64,000 nt of DNA from Sphaerisporangium melleum (lineage in GTDB: Bacteria > Actinomycetota > Actinomycetes > Streptosporangiales > Streptosporangiaceae). Shown piece after piece: positions 33,539 through 43,448 of the stretch. Each line of letters starts with the position of its first letter. Position 1 is the first letter of the stretch. Location of the stretch: positions 1 through 64,000 of the forward strand of contig NZ_BMNT01000044.1 of the NCBI RefSeq assembly GCF_014646695.1, given 5' to 3'. The position numbers and the translations under genes are program-made. The notes under the pieces were generated by a model, which saw nothing but the letters and a program-made list of their open reading frames with translations, did no database searches and was not told where the DNA came from.

Positions 33539-35620
33539 TCAGCGTGGGAGGCGGGACAGGTAGACGCGCCGGGCCTCGTCGATCAGGTCGAGGTGGTCGG
33601 CGAGCTGCTCCTTACCGTCCAGGCGCGCCCGCCCGCGGATCAGGCTCTCCAGCAGTTCGAGCCACGACAGGCACCAGCGCAGGTCGTCCTCCCGCGCCAC
33701 CCGCCGGCCGCGCACGTCCACATAGACGGGGCTGGTGTGGGCGAAGACGCTCGTGTAGAGCGAGCGGGGGTGCGGGCCGCCCTCGGCGAGGGCGACGATG
33801 TAGGTGGGCGCGCCCGCGGCGAACTCCGCCGAGAGCGGCTCACCGGGCGGGCCCTGCGCGAGCACGCCCGCGGCCGTCCGGATCGTGAGCCGCTCGACCT
33901 CCGGTCCGATCGCCCGAACCGTCACCGTGACCGGGTCGCCCGGCGCGAGGTCCACGGTGTCGCCCGGCCCGTGCCCGTTCACCAGGAGTTCGACGAACGG
34001 GCCGGTGGTGGCGAAGGTCCGTCCGCGCCGCACCGCCTCGGCGTAGGAGCCGGCCGACAGCGGGCCGGCCACCCTGGCGTACGTGCGCTCCCATCCCGGC
34101 GGGCTCGCCACCATCTCCATGCGCTGCCGGGTGAACGACAGCATCGAGTCGGTGCCCGCGACCGCGGCGAGCCGGTTGCCGGCGCCGATCAGCCGCCGGT
34201 ACACCGCCGCCGACCCGGCCGCGGAGGCGTAGTGCAGGATCTCCATGGCGTCGACCAGGCCGAGGGCGGCGTCCACCACGAGCGCGCGTGCCGAGCACTG
34301 GGGCCGTCCGGTGCCGAAGATGTCCGCGGGCGCCTCGACCGGCCCCTTGAAGGTGTGGGCGTAGCCGACGATCGCGCCGAGCGCGCGCAGTTCCTCGCAG
34401 GCGGCGGCGCTGGGCGGCCAGTCGGGGGCGCCGCCGAACCCACTGTGGAACCGGGCCGGCGGGGCCTGCAGCCCGAAGGCGTGCAGGTGCCCCAGCAGGT
34501 CGTTGCGGTACTCGACGCCCATGCGGGCCAGGTGTGTGGCGTCCGACCAGGGCAGGTCCCGTCCGGCCCAGTGCTCCAGGGCCTCGCGGTCCAGCACGCG
34601 GGTGCCGGTGACGTTGGCGGCGAGCAGGTTCAGCACGTGCAGGTCCTCGCCATGCTGCGCGGCCGCGGCCATGGCGGGGTCCGCGACGAGGTCACCGGAG
34701 AAGTTGAGATGGACGTGCAGGTCGCCGCCGTACCAGCCGTCCGCCGCCGCGTCGTACAGCCGCTCGGGCACCAGCCGGACCAGGGTCACCTCGCCGGGCG
34801 CGGGGGTCGTCGCGGTCTCGGCGGAGCCGTACTCCATGCCGCGGGTCACCCGGACGGTCAGCGGTTCGGCCGGCACGTCGAGCACGAGGTCGTCGCCGTG
34901 GAAGTAGGGGACGCCGTGGTGGTCGCGCCGCGCCGGCGCGCCCTCGGGGTACCAGCCCTGTCCGTCGAGGTCGCTCCACACGCTCCACCGGCAGGGGAAG
35001 CCCGCCCGCAGCCGCAGCCGTCCGGCGCGCACGGGGCGGATGAGGGCGGACAGATCGACACCGGCGACGGCACCGTCGGGTACGGCGCCGGCCGGGCCGA
35101 TGGTGATCTCGGCGGCGGTGTCCAGGTCGATGAGCCGTGCGCCGCCGGGGGCGAGGCGGTGGGCGCGGCCGGCGGCGTGGACCTCGGCGGGCGAGGTCCT
35201 GGCATTGTCCACCAGCAGGGCCAGTGGCAGCGGGCGCCGGTCGAGCACCGCCCGCGACCCGCCGTACAGCCGGTGGCCCGTGGAGGTCAGCCGCAGCACG
35301 GCGAGCCCCTCGGGAAGGCCGCTGCTCAGTTCCGCCGCGGGATCGGTGAGCGGGGCGAGCGCGTCGCGTAACACCTCGTCGAAGTCGAGTCCGGCCAGAC
35401 GGGACTCCCGCTCGGCGAGGCCCGCGTCCGGCCACGCGGCCCGGACCTTCGCCGTGGCGGCGCGGGAGAACGCCTCGTCGTCCACGAAGCGGGACAGGCT
35501 CATCGTCCTGACGTACGGGGTCGCGGGCTCGCCCCAGCTCATGCCGTGCTCGGCCAGCGCCCTGCGGTACCGCTCCAGCGCCTCGGCCACCGGCGGCGGA
35601 AGCATCGGATCGTTGTACAC
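33539..35620 (-). CDS. CehA/McbA-family metallohydrolase
   Basis: This 693-residue protein carries a PHP-type metal-binding core in its middle: GGDLHVHLNFSGDL supplies His ligands near residue 300, and further His/Asp residues follow (GYAHTFKG, GTDSML). This is as in CehA/McbA carbaryl-hydrolase-like proteins, which hydrolyse phosphoesters or carbamates. Residues 35-88 form the module shared with the 99-residue neighbour. Residues 100-290 are beta-rich and the C-terminus is Ig-like. GTG at 35618-35620 follows GGGAGGTCC. Codon 84 is TTA (35369-35371). There is no signal peptide, so it should be cytoplasmic. Confidence 0.82.
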   Translation of the reverse strand: MYNDPMLPPPVAEALERYRRALAEHGMSWGEPATPYVRTMSLSRFVDDEAFSRAATAKVRAAWPDAGLAERESRLAGLDFDEVLRDALAPLTDPAAELSSGLPEGLAVLRLTSTGHRLYGGSRAVLDRRPLPLALLVDNARTSPAEVHAAGRAHRLAPGGARLIDLDTAAEITIGPAGAVPDGAVAGVDLSALIRPVRAGRLRLRAGFPCRWSVWSDLDGQGWYPEGAPARRDHHGVPYFHGDDLVLDVPAEPLTVRVTRGMEYGSAETATTPAPGEVTLVRLVPERLYDAAADGWYGGDLHVHLNFSGDLVADPAMAAAAQHGEDLHVLNLLAANVTGTRVLDREALEHWAGRDLPWSDATHLARMGVEYRNDLLGHLHAFGLQAPPARFHSGFGGAPDWPPSAAACEELRALGAIVGYAHTFKGPVEAPADIFGTGRPQCSARALVVDAALGLVDAMEILHYASAAGSAAVYRRLIGAGNRLAAVAGTDSMLSFTRQRMEMVASPPGWERTYARVAGPLSAGSYAEAVRRGRTFATTGPFVELLVNGHGPGDTVDLAPGDPVTVTVRAIGPEVERLTIRTAAGVLAQGPPGEPLSAEFAAGAPTYIVALAEGGPHPRSLYTSVFAHTSPVYVDVRGRRVAREDDLRWCLSWLELLESLIRGRARLDGKEQLADHLDLIDEARRVYLSRLPR

Positions 35621-35797
35621 CTGGACCTCCCGGGCCTCCTATGACGGAATGTGACGCCATGCTCACATCCGCGATGTCCGGCGCACCGGAGAGCTTCGCG
35701 CGGAGGGCGAGGTTTCTTCCACTTCGAGGGGAGGTCCATACCCGTGCGCGGAAAAGACCGTTCCGGCGGAGATCGGATCCCTCGGCCGGGCCGCGCG

Positions 35798-36778
35798 TCA
35801 GGTGGTGTGGGTGAAGGCCGCGAGGATGCGGTCGGCGGCGAGGTCAGGGGTGATGGTGCCGTCGAGGACCTCGCGCTCCAGCCGGCCGGTGAGCGCGGCC
35901 ACCCCGGGGTCGTCCTTGAGGCGGGCCAGCAGGCGGTCTCTGACCAGGGTCCACATCCAGCCGACCTGCTGGCGGCGGCGCTTGGCGGCGAGTTCGCCGG
36001 TGGCCGCCATCTGGTCCTGGTGCCGGATGATCGTGCGCCACAGCTCGGCCAGGCCGGCGCCCTCCAGGGCGCTGCAGGTGAGCACCGGGGTGTCCCAGTC
36101 TCCTCGGCCGGACCGCAGCAGCCGCAGCGCGCCGGACAGCTCGCGGGCGGCCTTGCGCGCGTCCATCTCGTGCGGGCCGTCGGCCTTGTTGACCGCGATG
36201 ACGTCCGCCAGCTCCAGCACGCCCTTCTTGATGCCCTGGAGCTGGTCGCCGGTCCTGGCCAGGGTGAGCAGCAGGAAGGTGTCCACCATCTCGGCCACGG
36301 CGACCTCGGACTGGCCGACGCCGACGGTCTCCACCAGCACCACGTCGTACCCCGCGGCCTCGACCACGACCATGGCCTCCCGGGTGGCCTTGGCGACGCC
36401 GCCGAGGGTGCCGGAGGTGGGCGAGGGCCGGATGTAGGCGGCCGGGTCAACCGACAGGCGGGCCATGCGGGTCTTGTCGCCGAGGATGCTGCCGCCGGTG
36501 CGGGTGGAGGAGGGGTCCACGGCCAGCACGGCGACGCGGTGCCCCTCGCCGGTCAGGTGCACCCCGAGCGCGTCGATGAACGTCGACTTGCCCACGCCCG
36601 GCACGCCGGTCACCCCGACCCGCCGGGCCTTGCCCGACAGCGGGGTCAGCTCGACGAGCAGCCGCTGGGCCAGCGCCCGGTGGTCGGCCCTGGTGGACTC
36701 CACCAGGGTGATCGCGCGGGCGACCCAGCCGACCGCCCCCGCGCGGACCCCCTGGAGGTAGTCCTCAAGCGCCGGCAT
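35798..36778 (-). CDS. meaB: Methylmalonyl-CoA mutase-associated GTPase MeaB
   Basis: This 326-residue G3E-family GTPase has its P-loop [12 protein letters not shown] at residues 55-66 and the family signatures [30 protein letters not shown] and AVNKADG. MeaB loads and protects adenosylcobalamin on methylmalonyl-CoA mutase. Its start overlaps the stop of mutB by 14 bp, so it is translated with the mutase. It completes the mutA-mutB-meaB operon. Confidence 0.95.
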   Translation of the reverse strand: MPALEDYLQGVRAGAVGWVARAITLVESTRADHRALAQRLLVELTPLSGKARRVGVTGVPGVGKSTFIDALGVHLTGEGHRVAVLAVDPSSTRTGGSILGDKTRMARLSVDPAAYIRPSPTSGTLGGVAKATREAMVVVEAAGYDVVLVETVGVGQSEVAVAEMVDTFLLLTLARTGDQLQGIKKGVLELADVIAVNKADGPHEMDARKAARELSGALRLLRSGRGDWDTPVLTCSALEGAGLAELWRTIIRHQDQMAATGELAAKRRRQQVGWMWTLVRDRLLARLKDDPGVAALTGRLEREVLDGTITPDLAADRILAAFTHTT

Positions 36779-38954
36779 GGCCCAGCCGGGCGGACAGCTC
36801 GCGGAGCAGGTCCAGCGCCGCGTCGGCGATGACCGTGCCGGGCGGGAAGATCGCGCCGGCCCCGGCCTCGCGCAGCGCGGCGAAGTCGCCGGGCGGGATG
36901 ACGCCGCCCACGACGATCATGATGTCGTCGCGGCCGAGCTCGGCCAGGCGTTCGCGCAGCTCGGGAACCAGCGCCAGGTGGCCGGCGGCCAGGGACGAGA
37001 CGCCGACCACGTGGACGTCGGCCTCGACGGACTGGCGGGCGACCTCGGCCGGCGTCTGGAACAGCGGGCCCACGTCCACGTCGAACCCCAGGTCGGCGAA
37101 GGCCGTGGCGATGACCTTCTGGCCGCGGTCGTGGCCGTCCTGGCCGATCTTGGCGACCAGGATGCGCGGCCTGCGGCCCTCCTCGCGCTCGAACGCGGCG
37201 CAGGCCGCCCGGACCTTCTCGACGCCGGCGGTGTCGCCCGCCTCTTCGCGGTACACACCTGTGATGGTACGGATCTGCCCGGCGTGCCGGCCGAAGACCT
37301 TCTCCAGCGCGTCGGAGATCTCACCGACCGTGGCCTTGGCCCGCGCGGCCTCGACGGCGAGGGCGAGCAGGTTGTCCCCGCCGGCGGCGCCGCGGGTGAG
37401 AGCGTCCAGCGCGTCCTGGCAGGCCCGCTCATCGCGCTCCTCGCGCAGGCGGCGCAGCTTGTCGATCTGCTGGGCGCGCACGGCGCTGTTGTCGACCTTG
37501 AGCACCTCGATGTCCTCGTCGGCGCCGGCGCGGTACTTGTTCACGCCGATCACCGGCTGCCGGCCGGAGTCGATGCGCGCCTGGGTGCGGGCTGCGGCCT
37601 CCTCGATGCGCAGCTTGGGCAGGCCGGCGTCGATGGCCTTGGCCATGCCGCCGGCCGCCTCGACCTCCTGGATGTGCCCCCAGGCGGCGCGGGCCAGCTC
37701 GTGGGTCAGCCGCTCGACGTAGGAGCTGCCGCCCCAGGGGTCGATGACCCGGCAGGTGCCGGACTCCTGCTGGAGCAGCAGCTGGGTGTTGCGGGCGATG
37801 CGCGCCGAGAAGTCGGTGGGCAGCGCCAGCGCCTCGTCCAGGGCGTTGGTGTGCAGCGACTGGGTGTGGCCCTGGGTGGCCGCCATGGCCTCCACGCAGG
37901 TGCGCACGACGTTGTTGTAGACGTCCTGCGCGGTCAGCGACCAGCCGGAGGTCTGGGAGTGGGTGCGCAGCGACAGCGACTTGGGGTTGGCCGCGCCGAA
38001 GCCCTTGACCAGGGTGGCCCACAGCAGCCGCGCGGCGCGCAGCTTGGCGACCTCCATGAAGAAGTTCATGCCGATGCACCAGAAGAACGACAGGCGCGGC
38101 GCGAAGGCGTCGATGGCCAGCCCCGCCCCCACGCCCGCGCGGAGGTACTCCACTCCGTCGGCGAGGGTGTAGGCGAGCTCCAGGTCGCAGGTGGCCCCGG
38201 CCTCCTGGATGTGGTAGCCGGAGATCGAGATGGAGTTGAACTTCGGCATCCGCTGGGAGGTGTAGGCGAAGATGTCGGAGATGATGCGCATCGACGGCCC
38301 GGGCGGGTAGATGTAGGTGTTGCGGACCATGAACTCCTTGAGGATGTCGTTCTGGATGGTCCCGGCGAGTTGCTCGGGGGCCACCCCCTGCTCCTCGGCG
38401 GCCACGATGTAGAGCGCCAGCACGGGCAGCACCGCGCCGTTCATGGTCATCGACACGCTCATGCGGTCGAGCGGGATGCCGTCGAAGAGCTGCCGCATGT
38501 CGTAGATCGAGTCGATCGCCACGCCCGCCATGCCGACGTCCCCGGCGACCCGGGGGTGGTCGGAGTCGTAGCCGCGGTGGGTGGCGAGGTCGAAGGCGAC
38601 CGACAGGCCCTTCTGCCCGGCGGCGAGGTTGCGCCGGTAGAAGGCGTTGGACTGCTCGGCCGTGGAGAACCCGGCGTACTGGCGGATCGTCCAGGGCTGG
38701 TTGACGTACATCGTCGGGTAGGGGCCGCGCAGGAAGGGCGCCATGCCCGGATAGGTGGACAGGAACTCCACGCCCTGGAGGTCTTCGGCGGTGTAGAGCG
38801 GCTTGACGCCGATGCCTTCGGGGGTGTCCCACACCAGGTCGGCGGGGTCCTTGCCGACCTGCTCGCGCACGGCCCCCGCCCAGCGGGCGTGGCCGGCACG
38901 GTCGCCGTCCCGCCCGGCGGGGGTCAGCGGCACCTTGGTGAAGTCGGGAATCAC
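36765..38954 (-). CDS. mutB: Methylmalonyl-CoA mutase, large subunit
   Basis: This 729-residue B12-dependent mutase interconverts (R)-methylmalonyl-CoA and succinyl-CoA. The substrate-binding TIM barrel holds [20 protein letters not shown] and [19 protein letters not shown]. The C-terminal cobalamin domain has GQDGHDRG, whose His (about 610) is the lower axial ligand. The GTG start (38952-38954) overlaps the mutA stop as GTGA. With mutA it forms the heterodimer linking odd-chain, valine and propionate catabolism or ethylmalonyl routes to central metabolism. Confidence 0.97.
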   Translation of the reverse strand: MIPDFTKVPLTPAGRDGDRAGHARWAGAVREQVGKDPADLVWDTPEGIGVKPLYTAEDLQGVEFLSTYPGMAPFLRGPYPTMYVNQPWTIRQYAGFSTAEQSNAFYRRNLAAGQKGLSVAFDLATHRGYDSDHPRVAGDVGMAGVAIDSIYDMRQLFDGIPLDRMSVSMTMNGAVLPVLALYIVAAEEQGVAPEQLAGTIQNDILKEFMVRNTYIYPPGPSMRIISDIFAYTSQRMPKFNSISISGYHIQEAGATCDLELAYTLADGVEYLRAGVGAGLAIDAFAPRLSFFWCIGMNFFMEVAKLRAARLLWATLVKGFGAANPKSLSLRTHSQTSGWSLTAQDVYNNVVRTCVEAMAATQGHTQSLHTNALDEALALPTDFSARIARNTQLLLQQESGTCRVIDPWGGSSYVERLTHELARAAWGHIQEVEAAGGMAKAIDAGLPKLRIEEAAARTQARIDSGRQPVIGVNKYRAGADEDIEVLKVDNSAVRAQQIDKLRRLREERDERACQDALDALTRGAAGGDNLLALAVEAARAKATVGEISDALEKVFGRHAGQIRTITGVYREEAGDTAGVEKVRAACAAFEREEGRRPRILVAKIGQDGHDRGQKVIATAFADLGFDVDVGPLFQTPAEVARQSVEADVHVVGVSSLAAGHLALVPELRERLAELGRDDIMIVVGGVIPPGDFAALREAGAGAIFPPGTVIADAALDLLRELSARLGHAGA

Positions 38955-40768
38955 GGGGCAACCCCCAGGTCGTCGAAGGTGGTGCGCAGCACGTCGAGCG
39001 CGTCGCAGCCGGCGTACAGCGTGGCGTCCACGCCCTCGTAGTGGCCCTTCCCCGCCAGCCAGACCTTCCTCGCCCCGGCGCCGGCCAGCGCCGCGGCGAC
39101 GGCGGCCGCGTGCTCGGCGTACAGCTTGTCGCCGGAGCACAGGCAGGCGGCCGCGGCGCCGCTGCGGGTGAACGCCTCGGCGATCTGGGCGGGGTCGGTG
39201 GTGGCGCCGCCCGCGACCGTGGCGATGCCCCCGGCCTGGAACAGGTTGGCGGCGAAGGTCGCGCGGGCGGTGTGCGCGGCCACCGGGCCGATGGTCGCCA
39301 GGAACACCAGGGGCCGCTCGGGAGCCCGGTCGGCGCGGTCGCGCAGGGCCTCGAACCCCTGCGCGTAGTGGATGCGCGGCAGGCCGCCGGTGGCCGGCTC
39401 GGGCGCCGGCCGCCGGACGGGGCGGCGCTCGTCGAGGAGGGGGAACTCGCTGACACCGGTGATCGGCCACGTGCGGCGGGCGATGTCGCGGGAGCGGCGG
39501 TCCCGGGTGGCGGCCAGGCGCTCGGGGATCAGCCGCTCCAGGGCCGCCTCGGCGCCCCCCGCGGCCTCGATCGCCTGGAACCACTCCCACGCCGCGGCGG
39601 CGAGGTCGGCGGTGAGCCGCTCGACGTACCAGGAGCCGCCGGCCGGGTCGGCGACCCGGGCCACGTGGGCCTCCTCCACCAGCAGGGCGTGGGTGTTGCG
39701 GGCGATGCGCCGGGCGAACGCGTCGGGCAGGCCGAGGCGGGCGTCGAAGGGCTGCACGGTGATCGCCTCGGCGCCGCCGACGCCCGCGCCGAAGCAGGCC
39801 AGCGTGGTGCGCAGCATGTTCACGTACGGGTCGCGGGCGGTCATCATCGCCGAGGAGGTGACCGCGTGCTGGACCTGCCCGCCGTGGCCGGGGGCCCCGC
39901 ACGCCTCGGCGACGCGGGCCCACAGCAGCCGCGCGGCCCGGAACTTGGCGATGGTGAGGAACTGGTCGGCGGTGGCGGCGTACCGGAACTCGACCTGGCC
40001 GAGCGCCTCCTGCACGCTCAGGCCGCCGTCGGTCAGGGCGCGCAGGTAGGCCACGCCGGTGGCCAGGGAGCAGCCGAGCTCCTCGGCGTCGGAGCCGCCG
40101 GCGTCGTGGTACGGCGTGGCGTCCACGGTGATCGCCCGCAGGGCCGGGATCTCGCGGACGCGCCGGGCGAGCGCGACGGCCTCGTCGAGCGGGACCGGGG
40201 CGCCCGTCCTGGCCCGCAGGCCGATCGGGTCGGCGCCGAGGTTGCCGCCCGCGGGGGCGGTGCCGCGCGCGTCGGCCAGCCGCAGGTAGGCGTCGGCGGC
40301 GCGGGCGGTGCCGGCGCCGGCGTCCAGCACGACCGGGGCGAGGTCGAGGTAGACGCCGTCCAGCACCTCGGGCAGCGCGGCGATGTCCAGCCCGCCCTCG
40401 CCGAGCACCAGCCACAGCGAGGTGCCGCCGTTCTCCAGGTCGGCGAGCACGGCCTCGCGGGTGATCGCGGGGTCGGGGTGGGCGTGGCGCTGGCGCACGT
40501 CCCAGCCGGACAGCGCGCCCCCCACCGCGCGGGTGCCGCGGACGAAGGGCGGGAATCCCGGCGGCCCGGGGTCGGCGGGCAGGTCGGAGGCGTCGTACAG
40601 CGGCCGGACGGTCACACCGTCGTAGGTCGCGTACGCCAGCGCCTCCTCGGGGGAGGCGACCTCGGCCCCCGACTTGCGCAGCACCTCCAGCGCCAGCCGC
40701 CGCCACTCCTCCCGGGTGCCCGGTGGGAAACCGGCCCCGGGGTGGAACTCCTCAGCGTGCACCGTCAT
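38951..40768 (-). CDS. mutA: Methylmalonyl-CoA mutase, small subunit
   Basis: The product has 605 residues with the mutase barrel fold but no intact DxHxxG cobalamin motif in the C-terminal domain ([18 protein letters not shown] instead). This is the expected state of the non-catalytic subunit. It is shorter than MutB, as in other actinobacteria. It is the first gene of the operon and overlaps mutB by 4 bp. An inverted repeat lies 34-68 bp upstream. No methylmalonyl-CoA epimerase gene is in the window. Confidence 0.95.
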   Translation of the reverse strand: MTVHAEEFHPGAGFPPGTREEWRRLALEVLRKSGAEVASPEEALAYATYDGVTVRPLYDASDLPADPGPPGFPPFVRGTRAVGGALSGWDVRQRHAHPDPAITREAVLADLENGGTSLWLVLGEGGLDIAALPEVLDGVYLDLAPVVLDAGAGTARAADAYLRLADARGTAPAGGNLGADPIGLRARTGAPVPLDEAVALARRVREIPALRAITVDATPYHDAGGSDAEELGCSLATGVAYLRALTDGGLSVQEALGQVEFRYAATADQFLTIAKFRAARLLWARVAEACGAPGHGGQVQHAVTSSAMMTARDPYVNMLRTTLACFGAGVGGAEAITVQPFDARLGLPDAFARRIARNTHALLVEEAHVARVADPAGGSWYVERLTADLAAAAWEWFQAIEAAGGAEAALERLIPERLAATRDRRSRDIARRTWPITGVSEFPLLDERRPVRRPAPEPATGGLPRIHYAQGFEALRDRADRAPERPLVFLATIGPVAAHTARATFAANLFQAGGIATVAGGATTDPAQIAEAFTRSGAAAACLCSGDKLYAEHAAAVAAALAGAGARKVWLAGKGHYEGVDATLYAGCDALDVLRTTFDDLGVAP

Positions 40769-40801
40769 GTGATGGATCGTAGGCCGTGCCGCGCGGCGGA
40801 T

Positions 40802-40836
40802 TCACGGTGGGAGGTCACTCCGCCACCACACCGTGA
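40802..40836. promoter_or_regulatory. Inverted repeat TCACGGTG...CACCGTGA upstream of mutA
   Basis: This 8-bp perfect inverted repeat (40802-40809 and 40829-40836) has a 19-nt interval and ends 34 bp before the mutA start. It may be an operator or leader hairpin. I do not see a cobalamin riboswitch box nearby. Confidence 0.4.
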
Positions 40837-40991
40837 TCAAGTGGCGATCGACGCGGCCCTGCGGGGCTCTACTCACCGGTCCGGACGCCTTCCGGACCGG
40901 TTCGCGGGCCGCGCCGGGGGGCACGGGTGGGTCAGACGTCGCAGGGGTGTCTCTTGGAAGCCGCCCTGTCAGGCCGACCCGGCAGCTCTCG

Positions 40992-41765
40992 TCAGGGGAT
41001 GGGGGCCTCGAAGGCGGCGTCCCAGGTGACCTTGCCGACGACGCCGTCGACCTCCAGCTTCTGCTGGCGCTGGAAGTCCTGGCAGACCTGCTTGGACGCC
41101 GGTCCGTAGGCGCCGTCCACGTCGATGGTCCAGCCGCGCTTGTCCATCTGGGCCTGCCAGGCGCGCACGTCGTCGCCGCGCATGACGGGCGGGTAGCGCA
41201 GCAGCCGGCCCGGCCACTCCGGGTGCCGCTCAGGGTCGGGGACGGGGTCGGCGCCGCCGGGCCGGGGCGCGCCCTTCTTCACCCAGGCGTACAGCGCGTC
41301 GCCGGGGCAGTCGGTGGAGTAGCCGTCGCGGTGCCCCTTGATCTGCGTCCCGGCGCCGCCGTTCTGCCGCAGGTACTCGATGGCGTCGCGGATGCCGTGC
41401 AGCAGGTCGTCGTTCGGCTGGACCAGGCCGGCGTTGCCGACCAGGCCGAGCACGGCGTAGTGGCCGCTGTTCAGCCCGGCGCCGTTGGCGGCGGGCAGGT
41501 GGCGGGGGCCGCGCCCGACGAAGACCTTGCGATGGGGACAACAGACCATGCTGTAGCCGATGTCCATCCAGCCGTTGCCGTCCATGTGGAAGTTCTGGAT
41601 GGACTTGACCATGGCGACGCACTTGGCGTGGTCGTTCACGATGGCGGGATCGACCCGGCCGCCGGTGTAGTGCACCTTGACACCGAGGGTGGAGGACAAC
41701 GTCGAATAGGCGCCGCGCGGGGCGCGGGCACCCCAGGCTGCGCGGGACACGAGGTCGATGGCCAC
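40992..41765 (-). CDS. PGRP-type N-acetylmuramoyl-L-alanine amidase with peptidoglycan-binding domain
   Basis: This 257-residue protein starts MAIDLVSRAAWGARAPRG. Residues 1-165 form an amidase_2/PGRP domain: VHYTGG gives the first zinc His, and GHRDGYSTDCPGDALYAW gives the later His and Cys ligands. Residues 185-255 form a peptidoglycan-binding_1 domain (VMRGDDVRAWQAQM, DGAYGPASKQVCQDFQ). It cuts the amide between MurNAc and the stem peptide. There is no signal peptide, which is common in actinobacterial members of unknown export route. Confidence 0.9.
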   Translation of the reverse strand: MAIDLVSRAAWGARAPRGAYSTLSSTLGVKVHYTGGRVDPAIVNDHAKCVAMVKSIQNFHMDGNGWMDIGYSMVCCPHRKVFVGRGPRHLPAANGAGLNSGHYAVLGLVGNAGLVQPNDDLLHGIRDAIEYLRQNGGAGTQIKGHRDGYSTDCPGDALYAWVKKGAPRPGGADPVPDPERHPEWPGRLLRYPPVMRGDDVRAWQAQMDKRGWTIDVDGAYGPASKQVCQDFQRQQKLEVDGVVGKVTWDAAFEAPIP

Positions 41766-42015
41766 GGACTACTCCAGGGGGTACGTACACGTCTCGGACT
41801 TCGAAGGGCCACTGTCCATCCCCAGAGCCGCCAAACAGCCCCAAGCCCGTCCAGTGCCACAAATCCGTACGCACACCCTAACGACCTACAGATGACCACA
41901 TGGCGTGATTTACCAATTACGCATGCGGCTCGATGTGCCCGCGGTCCCCCTCGCCGGCTGCAGCCCGGCTGGAAAATCCATGGACCGGGTGCCAGGCAGC
42001 CGGAATCATGAGTAC

Positions 42016-43125
42016 ATGTCCGTTGTGGAGGAGGTCCGTTTCCCCGCCGCCGAGACCCTGCCCATGAAGGTGTGGCTCGATGACGGCGACTCACCCGTCG
42101 ATGTCATCGACGCGCTCGCGCTGTCCCCGTTCGCCACGGGAGACCAGCCCTGGGCGCGCAGTGCCAACCTGGAACGCGTGCGCGCCGACGCCGCGCTCAT
42201 GCCCGCCGGAGCCCGGCTGACCCGTTCCGCCAAGGAGGAGGACGGCCGGGAGTCGCGCCTGGCGTGCGGCGACGGCTGGACTCTGCGCGTCGTCCGGTTC
42301 CGCAACCGCAGCGCGCTGGTCAGCGTCACCGCCGTCAGCGACGAGCTGGCGTCCTCGGTGCTGGAGGAGTGCACCCGCGACGCCGTCGAGCCGCCACCTC
42401 AGGACGCCGACCACGTGGACATGGGGTTCTGGTGGGTCGGCGCCCACGGGCCCCGCCGCACGCAGCGCCCGATCACCGCGCCGCGCTGGCAGGCGATCCG
42501 CGGGAACTACTCACGCGAGGCGGGCGAGAGCCTGGGACGGCTGATGTCGGTCACCCCGGCCGAGATCAGCGGGCGGCTCATCCTGCTGAACGGACCGCCC
42601 GGCACCGGCAAGACCACGGCCCTGCGCGCCCTGGCCCGCGAGTGGTCGGCGTGGTGCCAGGTCGACTGCGTGCTGGACCCCGAGCGGCTGTTCGGCGACC
42701 CCGGCTACCTGATGGAGGTCGCCGTCGGCTACGACGGCGACGACGACGCGCACCGGTGGCGGCTGCTCGTGCTGGAGGACTGCGACGAGCTGATCCGCGC
42801 CGAGGCCAAGGAGGCGACCGGCCAGGGCCTGTCGCGCCTGCTCAACCTGACCGACGGGCTGCTCGGCCAGGGCAGGGACGTGCTGGTGGCGGTGACCACC
42901 AACGAGGACCTCGCCCGGCTGCACCCGGCGGTCGTCCGCCCCGGGCGCTGCCTGTCGCAGGTGGAGGCGGGCCGGCTGTCGGCCGAGGAGGCCACCGCCT
43001 GGCTCGGCACCTCCGAGGGCGTCTCCCCCGCGGGCGCGACGCTCGCGGAGCTGTTCGCGCTGCGCGCGGGCCGCGCGCCCGTGGCCCCCGCCGCTCCGGC
43101 CGAGCACACCGGTCTCTACCTCTGA
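42016..43125 (+). CDS. AAA-family ATPase with DUF5925-like N-terminus
   Basis: This 369-residue protein has an N-terminal domain of about 145 residues (VSDELASSVLEECTRDAVEP) resembling DUF5925. It is followed by an AAA ATPase: Walker A NGPPGTGKTTAL near residues 192-202, Walker B LLVLEDCDEL, sensor-like VAVTTNEDLARLHPAVVRPGR and an Arg finger region. ATG at 42016 is chosen because family homology begins there. The family is actinobacterial with unknown function. It is transcribed alone, and its 3' end overlaps the remnant on the other strand. Confidence 0.85.
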   Translation: MSVVEEVRFPAAETLPMKVWLDDGDSPVDVIDALALSPFATGDQPWARSANLERVRADAALMPAGARLTRSAKEEDGRESRLACGDGWTLRVVRFRNRSALVSVTAVSDELASSVLEECTRDAVEPPPQDADHVDMGFWWVGAHGPRRTQRPITAPRWQAIRGNYSREAGESLGRLMSVTPAEISGRLILLNGPPGTGKTTALRALAREWSAWCQVDCVLDPERLFGDPGYLMEVAVGYDGDDDAHRWRLLVLEDCDELIRAEAKEATGQGLSRLLNLTDGLLGQGRDVLVAVTTNEDLARLHPAVVRPGRCLSQVEAGRLSAEEATAWLGTSEGVSPAGATLAELFALRAGRAPVAPAAPAEHTGLYL

Positions 43126-43357
43126 CCGGGGTCTCCCCAGAACGGGCCGACGAGGCCGAGGTCCTGGAACAGGGCCCGAGCCTCGTCGGCGCCGCGCCGG
43201 CGGTACTCCCTGGTGAGCCGCCCGGCCTACCACCGGGGGCCGGCAGCGCCTCCACGGCTCCTGCCGGGTGCAGCACGAACTCGGCGGCCACCTCCTCCGG
43301 GGAGGGCGGCTCTCCCCGCTCGGCGAACCGCCGGTAGACGAACCCGCGCGTCGGCAA
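43116..43357 (-). pseudogene. Decayed alkylmercury-lyase-like (MerB-type) gene
   Basis: Two short homologous pieces are visible on the minus strand. FVYRRFAERGEPPSPEEVAA (about 43345-43265) matches the winged-helix N-terminus of MerB-like proteins. REYRRRGADEARALFQDLGL and a following VGPFW (about 43216-43140) match their C-terminus in another frame. The catalytic middle of more than 100 residues is absent. A start (atgcgcgat) lies upstream in a third frame. This looks like internal deletion plus frameshifts. The assignment rests on short motifs. Confidence 0.5.
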
Positions 43358-43448
43358 GATCGCGCATACGCAGGACCTACCCGCCCCGAGCGGCCCCGAT
43401 GCCCCCGGCCCGCCCAGGCATGGCTTCCCGGGATCGTGAAGCGCTCTG

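Noticed and set aside
36777-39041. Plus-strand open frame of about 754 codons opposite mutB
   Set aside because: It is the antisense shadow of a strongly conserved gene, with an unnatural composition.
40769-40991. Cobalamin riboswitch upstream of mutA
   Set aside because: No B12-box-like conserved core was recognised; only an inverted repeat is visible.
40992-41765. Prophage remnant suggested by a leaderless amidase
   Set aside because: No phage structural, integrase or holin genes nearby; the amidase architecture is common in actinobacterial chromosomes.
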